Assembly (NCBI RefSeq): GCF_041583835.1
Contig: NZ_JBFHFC010000005.1
Coordinates: 98,385 to 162,384, forward strand
DNA length: 64,000 nucleotides
Direction: 5' to 3'
Source of the DNA: Thiomicrorhabdus sp041583835
GTDB lineage: Bacteria; Pseudomonadota; Gammaproteobacteria; Thiomicrospirales; Thiomicrospiraceae
Shown: positions 1 through 7,099 of the stretch, one piece after another
Layout of the letters: the number at the start of each line of letters is the position of its first letter
Numbering within the stretch: the first letter of the stretch is position 1
Translations under genes and position numbers: made by a program
Notes under the pieces: generated by a model
Database searches by the model: none
Told to the model about the DNA's origin: nothing
What the model saw: only the letters and a program-made list of their open reading frames with translations

Positions 1-814
1 GTTCGTGGAAAAACGACGGATTGAATTTAGGTTTGGCGGGAATCGTCATTGCAGTCAGAATCCCGGCAATCGTCGCATGCACGCCGGATTCTAACATGGA
101 AGCCCACATTAACCCGCCGATGATGAAATAAGGTAAAGGACTGTGGATACCGAAACGGTTAAAACTGATTAAAACACCAAAGAATGCGAAAGCGGCTAAT
201 AAGTAAGGGATGTTGATCTGTTCGGTATAGAACAATGCAATGACGGTAACGGCACCTAAGTCGTCAACGATTGCTAAGCCGACCAAGAAAGTGACTAAAG
301 CCGCCGGTACGCGTTTACCTAGCAGTACTAAAGCACTAATGGCGAAAGCGATATCGGTTGCCATCGGAATTCCCCAACCGCTTTCGGCCGGAGTACCTTG
401 TGTAATCGAGTAGAAGATCAAGGCAGGGAAGACCATACCGCCTAAAGCCGCAACAATCGGCAATACGGCGTTTTTTGGATCCGAAAGTTCTCCTACAAGT
501 ACTTCTCGTTTGATTTCCAAGCCGACTAAAAAGAAGAAGATTGCCATTAAGCCGTCGTTGATCCAATGGTGAAGAGTATGATCAATGGCGAATTCGCCTA
601 AAGCGACCGTAAAATGGGTATGGAAAATATGTGCGTAGGTTTCTGCAAACGGACTGTTTGCAAGAATCAAAGCAATGACGGTCATGACCATTAAAACCAG
701 ACCGGTGGTGGTTTGGTTATGTAGAAATTCTTCGAAAGGGGTGGCGACCTTATTGAAGGTTTTTTCCCAAGGGGCAAAAATTTCGTACTCTTTTTTAAGT
801 AGTTTGACTTTCAT
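1..814 (-). CDS. nhaA: Na+/H+ antiporter NhaA (C-terminus cut by window edge)
   Basis: Reading the minus strand from the ATG at 812-814 gives an open frame to base 1, starting MKVKLLKKEYEIFAPWEK, so only the N-terminal 271 residues are visible. The sequence shows typical NhaA traits: FLHNQTTTG, then ANSPFAETYAHIF, the WINDGLMAIFFFLVGLEIKRE helix pair, and GWGIPMATDIAFAISAL followed by FLVGLAIVDDLGAV. The last two hold the family's Asp residues for Na+/H+ exchange (MATD, and the DD of IVDD). NhaA is an inner-membrane electrogenic antiporter that exports Na+ in exchange for H+. It is divergent from nhaD, with about 120 bp of AT-rich DNA between them that must hold both promoters. Family assignment is secure. 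Confidence 0.95.
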   Translation of the reverse strand, partial: MKVKLLKKEYEIFAPWEKTFNKVATPFEEFLHNQTTTGLVLMVMTVIALILANSPFAETYAHIFHTHFTVALGEFAIDHTLHHWINDGLMAIFFFLVGLEIKREVLVGELSDPKNAVLPIVAALGGMVFPALIFYSITQGTPAESGWGIPMATDIAFAISALVLLGKRVPAALVTFLVGLAIVDDLGAVTVIALFYTEQINIPYLLAAFAFFGVLISFNRFGIHSPLPYFIIGGLMWASMLESGVHATIAGILTAMTIPAKPKFNPSFFHE

Positions 815-937
815 TGTGTTTCCTTGTTGATTTCTGGCGCTAATCAATCGTTTTTTAAATATTAAATTAAGTTTAATTTATATAGAATAAAGAACAATTG
901 ATTTGTATTGTACCGATTTTAAGATTAGGGATAAGTA

Positions 938-2356
938 ATGTTTAATGTATTCAAAATGGCGTTAACCGGTTTGTTAATGATCCTGCCAGGTTTCGCTTTT
1001 TCCAGTGAAACCGCTCATTCTATCGATTTCACTGTTCATTGGGCCGGCTTCGTCAGTTTGGGAATTTTCATCGTTGCTTATTTTTTAGTTATGACCGAGG
1101 AGTTTACCCATTTACGTAAATCCAAGCCGGTCATTTTGGCCGCGGGGTTAATTTGGGCGATCATAGCTTATGTAATGGGACAGAATGGAATGCCAAACGC
1201 TGCAGAAGAGGCGGTCAGACATAATATTCTGGAATTTGCGGAACTGTTTTTATTCCTTTTGGCTGCCATGACCTACATCAACGCGATGGAAGAACGTCAA
1301 GTATTCGGTGCTTTGCGCGGTTGGTTGGTTTCCAAAGGTTTTTCTTACGTACAATTGTTTTGGATTACCGGTTTTCTGGCGTTCTTCATTTCACCGGTTG
1401 CAGATAACCTGACAACCGCATTATTGATGGGGGCGGTGATTTTAGCGGTTGGCGCCAATTCACCGAAGTTCGTTAGTCTGGGCTTTATTAACGTGGTTAT
1501 TGCCGCTAATGCCGGCGGTGCTTTCAGTCCGTTTGGTGACATCACAACCTTAATGGTTTGGCAGAAAGGGCTTCTGCATTTTAATGAGTTTTTTGACCTG
1601 TTCTTACCCGCTTTGGTTAACTTTACGGTTCCGGCTTTGTTCATGATGTTCTTTATTCCAAAAGAAAAACCGGAAGCTTTAGAAGAAGATATTTCTATGC
1701 GTCGCGGGGCAAAACGCATCATTTTCCTGTTTTTCGTTACGATCGCGACTGCGGTTTCTATGCATAACTTCCTGCATATGCCGCCGGTATTGGGAATGAT
1801 GATGGGACTTGCTTACCTGCAGTTTTTCGCTTATTACCTTAAGAAAACCGGTGAGGTTTCCTATGAAATCGGGAATGAAGGGGAAGGAACGATTCACGGT
1901 AATTCCAGACCGGTTACGTTTGATATTTTCAACAAAATCGCACGCGCCGAGTGGGATACCTTGCTGTTCTTCTTCGGGGTTATTTTGGCTGTAGGCGGTT
2001 TGGGTACTTTAGGTTATTTGTCGTTGGCTTCCGATGTTATGTATAACCAATGGGGTGCAACTTATGCCAACGTAGCGGTCGGTTTCTTATCGGCGGTGGT
2101 CGATAACATTCCGGTGATGTTTGCGGTATTGACGATGAATCCGAATATGGCTGACGGACAATGGTTGTTGGTAACGTTAACCGCCGGTGTCGGGGGATCA
2201 TTGCTTTCGATCGGTTCCGCCGCCGGTGTGGCTTTGATGGGACAATCCAAAGGCCAGTACACTTTCTTCAATCATTTGAAGTGGACGCCGGTGATCGCAT
2301 TGGGATATTTCGCCAGTATTTGGGTACATATGATGCTGAATGCCGAATTATTCTAA
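938..2356 (+). CDS. nhaD: Na+/H+ antiporter NhaD
   Basis: This 472-residue polytopic protein is of the ArsB/NhaD ion-transporter superfamily. It starts with a likely signal or first membrane segment (MALTGLLMILPGFAFS). It carries features common in NhaD: EFAELFLFLLAAMTYINAMEER, FFISPVADNLTTALLMGA, NAGGAFSPFGDITTLMVW, and near the C-terminus SAVVDNIPVMFAV and GSLLSIGSAAGVALMG. The paired DN motifs and the SPFGD(I)TT stretch are typical of the family. NhaD is known as a Na+(Li+)/H+ antiporter of marine and alkaliphilic bacteria. It sits back to back with nhaA, and a strong hairpin terminator follows the stop. Length is normal for the family. Confidence 0.92.
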   Translation: MFNVFKMALTGLLMILPGFAFSSETAHSIDFTVHWAGFVSLGIFIVAYFLVMTEEFTHLRKSKPVILAAGLIWAIIAYVMGQNGMPNAAEEAVRHNILEFAELFLFLLAAMTYINAMEERQVFGALRGWLVSKGFSYVQLFWITGFLAFFISPVADNLTTALLMGAVILAVGANSPKFVSLGFINVVIAANAGGAFSPFGDITTLMVWQKGLLHFNEFFDLFLPALVNFTVPALFMMFFIPKEKPEALEEDISMRRGAKRIIFLFFVTIATAVSMHNFLHMPPVLGMMMGLAYLQFFAYYLKKTGEVSYEIGNEGEGTIHGNSRPVTFDIFNKIARAEWDTLLFFFGVILAVGGLGTLGYLSLASDVMYNQWGATYANVAVGFLSAVVDNIPVMFAVLTMNPNMADGQWLLVTLTAGVGGSLLSIGSAAGVALMGQSKGQYTFFNHLKWTPVIALGYFASIWVHMMLNAELF

Positions 2357-2375
2357 TTTAGGATATTTGGCAAAC

Positions 2376-2406
2376 AAAAAAGCGGCTTTAAATGCCGCTT
2401 TTTTTA
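2376..2406. terminator. Bidirectional intrinsic terminator between nhaD and the Nudix gene
   Basis: A 7-bp stem (AAGCGGC 2380-2386 with GCCGCTT 2394-2400) has an A-run on its left and a T-run on its right. It can therefore end nhaD transcription and also the convergent minus-strand Nudix gene. Confidence 0.85.
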
Positions 2407-2445
2407 TATTTTTTATAAATCAGATGAGTCTTGTTGAGTTTGAAT

Positions 2446-2904
2446 TTATTGAATATAACCGAGATAAACCGGATTATCCGGCAGTTTTATCCGTTGTAGT
2501 ACTTCAGGTAGTTGTTTAGGATCAAGCGTTAAAGCCTTTAAGCTGTCTAGATCGATCCATTCTACCGAAACTTGATGTGGGTCGGGGTGATGACCATTTT
2601 GTGGCGTGTAGGGTGCTTTAAGCTCGCATAAGAATGCAAACTCGACTTTATGTTTGGTTACGTCAGGTTGTTTTTTAGAAGGGCGGCTATGTTCGTATAG
2701 GTTGACCATTCCGTTTACTTTGACTTCCGCGGCCACTTCTTCAAATACTTCTCTGACAACCGTATTTTCAAGGGTCTCTCCCGGCTCTTGAGTGCCGCCG
2801 GGCAGAGTATAAATTACCCGTCCGTCTTCATACTGTTTTTTGATCAACAATATATTCCGGTCTTTGAAAATAATGGCTTTGGCGCTATTTTTGGAAGTTA
2901 TCAT
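2446..2904 (-). CDS. Nudix hydrolase
   Basis: A protein of about 152 residues from the ATG at 2902-2904 (an in-frame TTG at 2916 is less likely). The Nudix box is clear: GG-TQEPGE, seven residues, then REVFEEVAAE, which fits GX5EX7REUXEEXGU except that the final Gly is Ala. The strand before it (VIYTLPGGT) and the following YEHSRP...HKVEFAFLCEL fit the alpha/beta/alpha Nudix fold. Such proteins hydrolyse nucleoside diphosphates linked to another moiety, using Mg2+ bound by the box glutamates. The substrate cannot be read from the sequence. It is the last gene before the terminator shared with nhaD, and lies 100 bp downstream of the Lrp-type regulator on the same strand. Confidence 0.85.
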   Translation of the reverse strand: MITSKNSAKAIIFKDRNILLIKKQYEDGRVIYTLPGGTQEPGETLENTVVREVFEEVAAEVKVNGMVNLYEHSRPSKKQPDVTKHKVEFAFLCELKAPYTPQNGHHPDPHQVSVEWIDLDSLKALTLDPKQLPEVLQRIKLPDNPVYLGYIQ

Positions 2905-3004
2905 TATGATTTTCAAATGTTTTTAGATTTCATTCAATCATATATAAAAATCGATAAGGTGTAAAACGCCAAAATAAAACCGGAAACCCTGTTTGGTTTG
3001 GATA

Positions 3005-3484
3005 TCAGATCGGGATGGCGGTTTTATCGATGACTTTTCGTAAAACGAAACTGGTGTGTACGCCGCTTACACCTTCAATCTGAGTGACGTGATTCAATAA
3101 TAAATCTTGGTAAGCTTCTAAATCCTTTACCACCACTTTCAGTTGATAGTCGGCAGTCTGTCCGGTTAACAACAGACATTCCAATACGTTCGGCAGGGCT
3201 TGAACCTTGGTTTCAAATTCCTGAAAACGTTCTTTAGTGTGTTTATCCATCGAGATATGGATTAACGCCATCAAATCCAATCCCAGTTTTTTAGCATCCA
3301 ATAGAGTACGGTAGCCGAGAATGATGCCTGATTCTTCAAGTGATTTGAAACGTCGCAGACAAGCAGAAGGAGACAGGCCTATTTGATCGGCGATTTCCTG
3401 GTTGCTCAATCGACCGTTGTTTTGGAGGGCATTAAGGATGGCTTTATCGTATTGATCAAGAGAATTCGAATAATTTAATGACAT
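3005..3484 (-). CDS. Lrp/AsnC-family transcriptional regulator
   Basis: The start was set at the ATG at 3482-3484, giving 159 residues (MSLNYSNSLDQYDKAIL), the usual Lrp length. A longer frame reaches back to 3670, but it would overlap leuA and add AT-rich non-homologous sequence. The N-terminal helix-turn-helix is typical (LDQYDKAILNALQNNGRLSNQEIADQIGLSPS in short overlapping parts), with ACLRRFKSLEESGII as the recognition region. The C-terminal RAM ligand-binding domain follows (LALIHISMDKH, TGQTADYQLKVVVKDLEAY, GVSGVHTSFVLR). It is divergent from leuA, so autoregulation and control of leuA are plausible. Direct repeats of TTTGCAATAAA in the intergenic region are candidate sites. Confidence 0.9.
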   Translation of the reverse strand: MSLNYSNSLDQYDKAILNALQNNGRLSNQEIADQIGLSPSACLRRFKSLEESGIILGYRTLLDAKKLGLDLMALIHISMDKHTKERFQEFETKVQALPNVLECLLLTGQTADYQLKVVVKDLEAYQDLLLNHVTQIEGVSGVHTSFVLRKVIDKTAIPI

Positions 3485-3566
3485 ATTGCACCATATTGAA
3501 TTTATATTGCTTAATTTGATTATATTTAAGCATAAAGTTGTGTATTTAGTTAAATTTATAGAATAG

Positions 3567-3614
3567 TTTGCAATAAAATTCGGCGGCCTAATTTGTACAA
3601 TAATTTGCAATAAA
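3567..3614. promoter_or_regulatory. Direct repeats of TTTGCAATAAA between the Lrp gene and leuA
   Basis: TTTGCAATAAA occurs at 3567-3577 and again at 3604-3614, 37 bp apart. A related TTTGTACAATAA lies between them. A third exact copy is at 5377-5387, upstream of the flavin reductase gene. The motif placement suggests an operator shared by leuA and the next gene, possibly for the divergent Lrp-type protein. The binding factor is inference. Confidence 0.45.
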
Positions 3615-3647
3615 GAACTGCAATGATGCACGGAAGAGTTTAAACCA

Positions 3648-5318
3648 ATGAAATCGACAATGAATGCCAATAAATACCATCGTACACCGACACCGGAATT
3701 ACCAAATCGTCAATGGCCGAACAATTTTTTAACCCAGGCACCGATATGGGTTAGCGTTGATCTGCGCGACGGTAATCAGGCGTTGGCCAATCCGATGACG
3801 GTCGACCAAAAATTAGCGTTATGGAAACAGTTAGTGGCGATGGGGTTTAAAACCATTGAAGTCGGTTTTCCGTCGGCCAGCCAAGTTGAATTCGATTTCA
3901 CCCGTCGTTTGATTGAAGAAAATTTAATTCCGGACGACGTTACCATTCAAGTTTTGGTTCAGGCGCGTGAGCATTTGATAGCCCGCACTTATGAAGCGTT
4001 ACAAGGCGTTAAACAAGCGGTGGTGCATGTCTATAACACCACGTCGATCGTACAGCGCGAAAATGTTTTTGAGAAGTCTAAAGAAGAAATCAAAGCAATG
4101 GCGGTTCAGGGCGCTAAATGGGTTCAGGAATATGCAATCAAAGCTTCCGAGACCAATCCAGAATCGAAATGGGTTTTCCAGTATTCGCCGGAAAGTTTTT
4201 CGCAGACGGAAACCGATTATGCTGTTGAAGTTTGTCAGGCGGTAATGGATGTTTGGCAGCCGACGCCGGAGAATAAATGCATTTTGAATCTTCCGGCAAC
4301 GGTAGAAAGCACTTCTCCGAATCGTTTTGCCGATCAGGTCGAATATTTTATTACGCATTTACCGAATCGAGAGTCGGCGATTATTTCGATTCACACTCAT
4401 AACGACCGCGGTTGTGCCGTAGCAGCGGGGGAATTGGCTTTATTGGCCGGAGCCGATCGTATTGAAGGAACGTTGTTAGGTAACGGCGAACGTACCGGGA
4501 ATATGGATATCGTCACCTTGGCAATGAATTTGTTCAGTGAAGGGATCGATCCGCAATTGGATCTTTCGCATCCGAACGATTGGATTCCGGTGGTTGAAGA
4601 AGTGACTCAAATCAAAACTCATCCTCGTCATCCTTGGGTGGGAGATGTCGTCTATACCGCATATTCCGGTAGTCATCAGGATGCAATCCGCAAGTGTTTG
4701 TTGAAACAACAGCCTGATGCCCCTTGGAATGTGGCCTATTTGCCGATCGATCCAAAGGATGTCGGTCGCGATTACGAAGCGATTATTCGAGTTAACAGTC
4801 AGTCCGGCAAAGCGGGCTCCGCATTTGTATTGGCTCAGGAATACGGTTTGAATCTACCTAAGTGGATGCAGTTGGATTTTGCACCAGTGGCTCAGGCATT
4901 GGCCGAAGAGCAGGGCGGCGTGATTAGCCATAAAGAGCTTTATGCCGCGTTTGAAGTGCATTACGGCCTTCAGCAGTCTGATATTCAATTGGATCATTAC
5001 AAGTTGGACCGTGTCGGTGACCAGGAAAAACTTTGCATTGAGATCGATGGCGAGAAGTGGGAAGGGATCGGCAACGGTACCATCAGTGCTTTGTGTGACG
5101 CTTGGCAAAAACGTACCGGGCAGTCGGTAGATGTTATCGATTATGCCGAGCATGCATTGCATTTGATCGATGATGTTTCGGCAGGTAAAAACGCCCGTGC
5201 GATGGCTTATGTTTATCTTCAACAGAATCAAACCAAAACAGTCGGTGTTGCTATGGCGGAAGACTCTGTCACTGCAATGTTATTGGCGTTGTTAAAAGGT
5301 TTGAAAGCCGGGTTTTAA
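3648..5318 (+). CDS. leuA: 2-isopropylmalate synthase, LeuA type 2
   Basis: The 556-residue protein condenses acetyl-CoA with 2-oxoisovalerate in the first committed step of leucine synthesis. It is of the longer type 2 form. The HMGL-like TIM barrel is clear: VSVDLRDGNQALANPM near the N-terminus holds the metal-binding Asp, HTHNDRGCAVAAGELALLAGADRIEGTLLGNGERTGN (read in parts) holds the HxH metal motif and the signature Gly-rich loop. The C-terminal part (from about residue 430) is the LeuA dimer/allosteric domain. GGAAGAG at 3631-3637 supports the ATG at 3648; an ATG at 3660 is possible. No other leu genes are in the window. It stands alone, divergent from the Lrp-type regulator. Confidence 0.95.
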   Translation: MKSTMNANKYHRTPTPELPNRQWPNNFLTQAPIWVSVDLRDGNQALANPMTVDQKLALWKQLVAMGFKTIEVGFPSASQVEFDFTRRLIEENLIPDDVTIQVLVQAREHLIARTYEALQGVKQAVVHVYNTTSIVQRENVFEKSKEEIKAMAVQGAKWVQEYAIKASETNPESKWVFQYSPESFSQTETDYAVEVCQAVMDVWQPTPENKCILNLPATVESTSPNRFADQVEYFITHLPNRESAIISIHTHNDRGCAVAAGELALLAGADRIEGTLLGNGERTGNMDIVTLAMNLFSEGIDPQLDLSHPNDWIPVVEEVTQIKTHPRHPWVGDVVYTAYSGSHQDAIRKCLLKQQPDAPWNVAYLPIDPKDVGRDYEAIIRVNSQSGKAGSAFVLAQEYGLNLPKWMQLDFAPVAQALAEEQGGVISHKELYAAFEVHYGLQQSDIQLDHYKLDRVGDQEKLCIEIDGEKWEGIGNGTISALCDAWQKRTGQSVDVIDYAEHALHLIDDVSAGKNARAMAYVYLQQNQTKTVGVAMAEDSVTAMLLALLKGLKAGF

Positions 5319-5376
5319 GAACAATTTTCAACCCGGACGAAGCCTGTTACATTTTTATGATATCAAGCTTAATCGA

Positions 5377-5387
5377 TTTGCAATAAA
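5377..5387. promoter_or_regulatory. Third TTTGCAATAAA element, upstream of the flavin reductase
   Basis: An exact copy of the 11-mer repeated upstream of leuA, 55 bp before the flavin reductase start codon. It hints at shared control of the two genes. Only the sequence identity is observed. Confidence 0.35.
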
Positions 5388-5441
5388 CAGGTACTTATAC
5401 TCAAATAACAGCATTCAAAATTTATTTTAGGAAGGTGTTAA

Positions 5442-6056
5442 ATGTTTATTGAAAGTTCGCAATTGAGTACTCAGCAAATCTATCCTCTTTTGGTCGGCGG
5501 AGTTGTTCCCCGGCCGATTGCCTGGATCAGTACCCGCAGTGAAGAAGGGGTCGATAATTTGGCTCCCTATTCATTCTTTACCGTTGTCAGTTGTAACCCG
5601 CCTGTTTTATGTGTGACTCAGGTCAATCCCGGTGATCGGCACGACAAAGATACATTGGTGAATCTTAAGCAGACGTCGGAATGTGTGGTTAACGTTGTTA
5701 GCGCGGAGTTAGCGGAGATGATGAATGCCAGTTGTGCCGATTATCCTCAGCAAATCAGTGAATTCGAGGCGGTGGGTATCGAACCGATTGAAAGTCATCA
5801 TGTGAATCCGCTTAGCGTCAAACAGGCGAAAGTCCGTTACGAGTGTCGTTTAAGAGAAGTGGTTACGATTTCGGAACAGCCTGCCGGCGGCAAAATGATG
5901 TTGTTGGATGTCGTCGGATTTTACGTCGACGATGATATTTATGCTAATGGAATGATTGATTCCAAAGGTTTGAATGCGGTTGGAAAATTGGGTGGCAATG
6001 ATTATTCGACCATTCAAGACCAGTTTGCATTGCAAAGACCGGTATTAAATCCATAG
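5442..6056 (+). CDS. Flavin reductase family protein (FMN-binding split barrel)
   Basis: 204 residues with a good ribosome site (AGGAAGG, 5-6 bp before the ATG). The N-terminal pattern LLVGGVVPRPIAWISTRSEEG, then NLAPYSFFTVVSCNPPVL and DTLVNLKQTSECVVNVV, is characteristic of the DIM6/NTAB-type flavin reductase-like domain that binds FMN. Members reduce flavins or act as flavoenzymes of uncertain substrate. The tail IDSKGLNAVGKLGGNDYS is also typical of one clade. It lies downstream of leuA with its own upstream region containing the TTTGCAATAAA element. The exact reaction cannot be determined. Confidence 0.85.
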   Translation: MFIESSQLSTQQIYPLLVGGVVPRPIAWISTRSEEGVDNLAPYSFFTVVSCNPPVLCVTQVNPGDRHDKDTLVNLKQTSECVVNVVSAELAEMMNASCADYPQQISEFEAVGIEPIESHHVNPLSVKQAKVRYECRLREVVTISEQPAGGKMMLLDVVGFYVDDDIYANGMIDSKGLNAVGKLGGNDYSTIQDQFALQRPVLNP

Positions 6057-6108
6057 CAGGGATGACCCTTGTGTCCCCGGATAAATAATGAATAAAATCC
6101 GCTATTTG

Positions 6109-6124
6109 TGTTTCACGTGAAACA
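6109..6124. other. parS: parS site (ParB-binding), exact 16-bp consensus
   Basis: TGTTTCACGTGAAACA is the complete palindromic chromosomal parS consensus. It is intergenic, between the flavin reductase gene and its terminator. It is one of five such sites in the window. Confidence 0.9.
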
Positions 6125-6128
6125 CAAA

Positions 6129-6166
6129 AACCGCCGATTACCTGGACGAATTGGCGGTCTTATTTT
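6129..6166 (+). terminator. Intrinsic terminator after the flavin reductase gene
   Basis: Stem ACCGCCGAT (6130-6138) pairs with ATTGGCGGT (6150-6158) with one G-T pair, then CTTATTTTC. It lies directly after the parS site. Confidence 0.65.
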
Positions 6167-6311
6167 CAATTAAAACATCTGTTTCTATAGAAATATCCCT
6201 ACAATTAATAATTCTATTATGTCCATAAAATTTTTAATAAGAAAAAATAAGTATTAGTTAATATAATCGAATCGTTTTATATTCTTTTAATCAAGTGTAG
6301 GAGTACTAAGA

Positions 6312-6932
6312 ATGAAACGTATGTTATTACCGGCTTTATTTATTACGGCAGGCTTATTAAGCACTTCAGTGTATGCTTCTGTCGATGTGAAGGCGGATTC
6401 CTCTTCAATTGAAGCAAAATTACCTGAAAAAAAGCGTGATATCCTTCACCATTATTTAAGCCCAAAAGAAGTGTATGACATTAAAAAAACAGAGGGGAAT
6501 AAGGTTTTATTTGTTGATATCCGTACTCCTTACGAAATTCAGTTTGTAGGCTATACAGACATGATCGATGGTAACGTTCCTTACATCACTTACGATTATT
6601 CAGATTGGGATGACAAGAAAAAAACTTATAAGCGTCAATTCAATTCCGGTTTTGTTGGACAAGTTGAAGATCTAATGAAAAAGACCGGTATTAACTATGG
6701 TAAAAACACCAAAATTATCTTGATGTGCCGTTCAGGAGACCGTTCGGCTAAAGCGACGGACTTGATGGCTAAAAATGGTTACACCAATGTATGGAGTGCT
6801 TGGCAAGGCTTTGAAGGCGATAAAGCCAAGTCAGGTGAAAATAAAGGTCAGCGCGTTGTAAATGGTTGGAAAAACGCGGGTCTTCCTTGGACATATAAAA
6901 TGGATAAGAATAAAGCGGCATTCGTTTTTTAA
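6312..6932 (+). CDS. Secreted rhodanese-domain protein
   Basis: 206 residues with a Sec signal peptide (MKRMLLPALFITAGLLSTSVYA) and a rhodanese domain at about residues 45-190. The start of the domain is LSPKEVYDIKK, then VLFVDIRTPYEIQFVGY. The active-site loop is MCRSGDRSAKATDLMAKNGY, with the catalytic Cys followed by Arg, as needed for a persulfide carrier. The end (VNGWKNAGLPWTYKM) matches other periplasmic rhodanese-like proteins. An insertion of about 30 residues lies between the DIR motif and the active loop. The likely role is periplasmic sulfane-sulfur transfer. TATAAT at 6262-6267 may be its -10 box. A strong terminator follows, so it is probably monocistronic. Confidence 0.88.
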   Translation: MKRMLLPALFITAGLLSTSVYASVDVKADSSSIEAKLPEKKRDILHHYLSPKEVYDIKKTEGNKVLFVDIRTPYEIQFVGYTDMIDGNVPYITYDYSDWDDKKKTYKRQFNSGFVGQVEDLMKKTGINYGKNTKIILMCRSGDRSAKATDLMAKNGYTNVWSAWQGFEGDKAKSGENKGQRVVNGWKNAGLPWTYKMDKNKAAFVF

Positions 6933-6953
6933 TTTTTATCTAAGCTGGAAGAA

Positions 6954-6986
6954 TAAAAAAGCCCCGCATTTGCGGGGCTTTTTTTT
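6954..6986 (+). terminator. Intrinsic terminator after the rhodanese gene
   Basis: AAAAAAGCCCCGCA loops to TGCGGGGCTTTTTTTT: an 8-9 bp GC-rich stem with an A-run before and a T-run after. It is a strong, possibly bidirectional terminator. Confidence 0.9.
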
Positions 6987-7099
6987 GGAATAACGCTAAT
7001 AAATAATCATATTTTAAGGTTAAGACATTCTCATTTTTAAACATTTGATTTGGATGTTGGCAGGGTAACGCTATTTCCTTTTGTACTTAATGGTTTATC

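Noticed and set aside
3485..3670. N-terminal extension of the Lrp-type gene to 3670.
   Set aside because: It would overlap leuA, is AT-rich without homology, and the ATG at 3484 gives the normal family length.
5309..5337. Hairpin CCGGGTT / AACCCGG spanning the leuA stop codon.
   Set aside because: No T-run follows and the left arm is in the coding region; not called a terminator.
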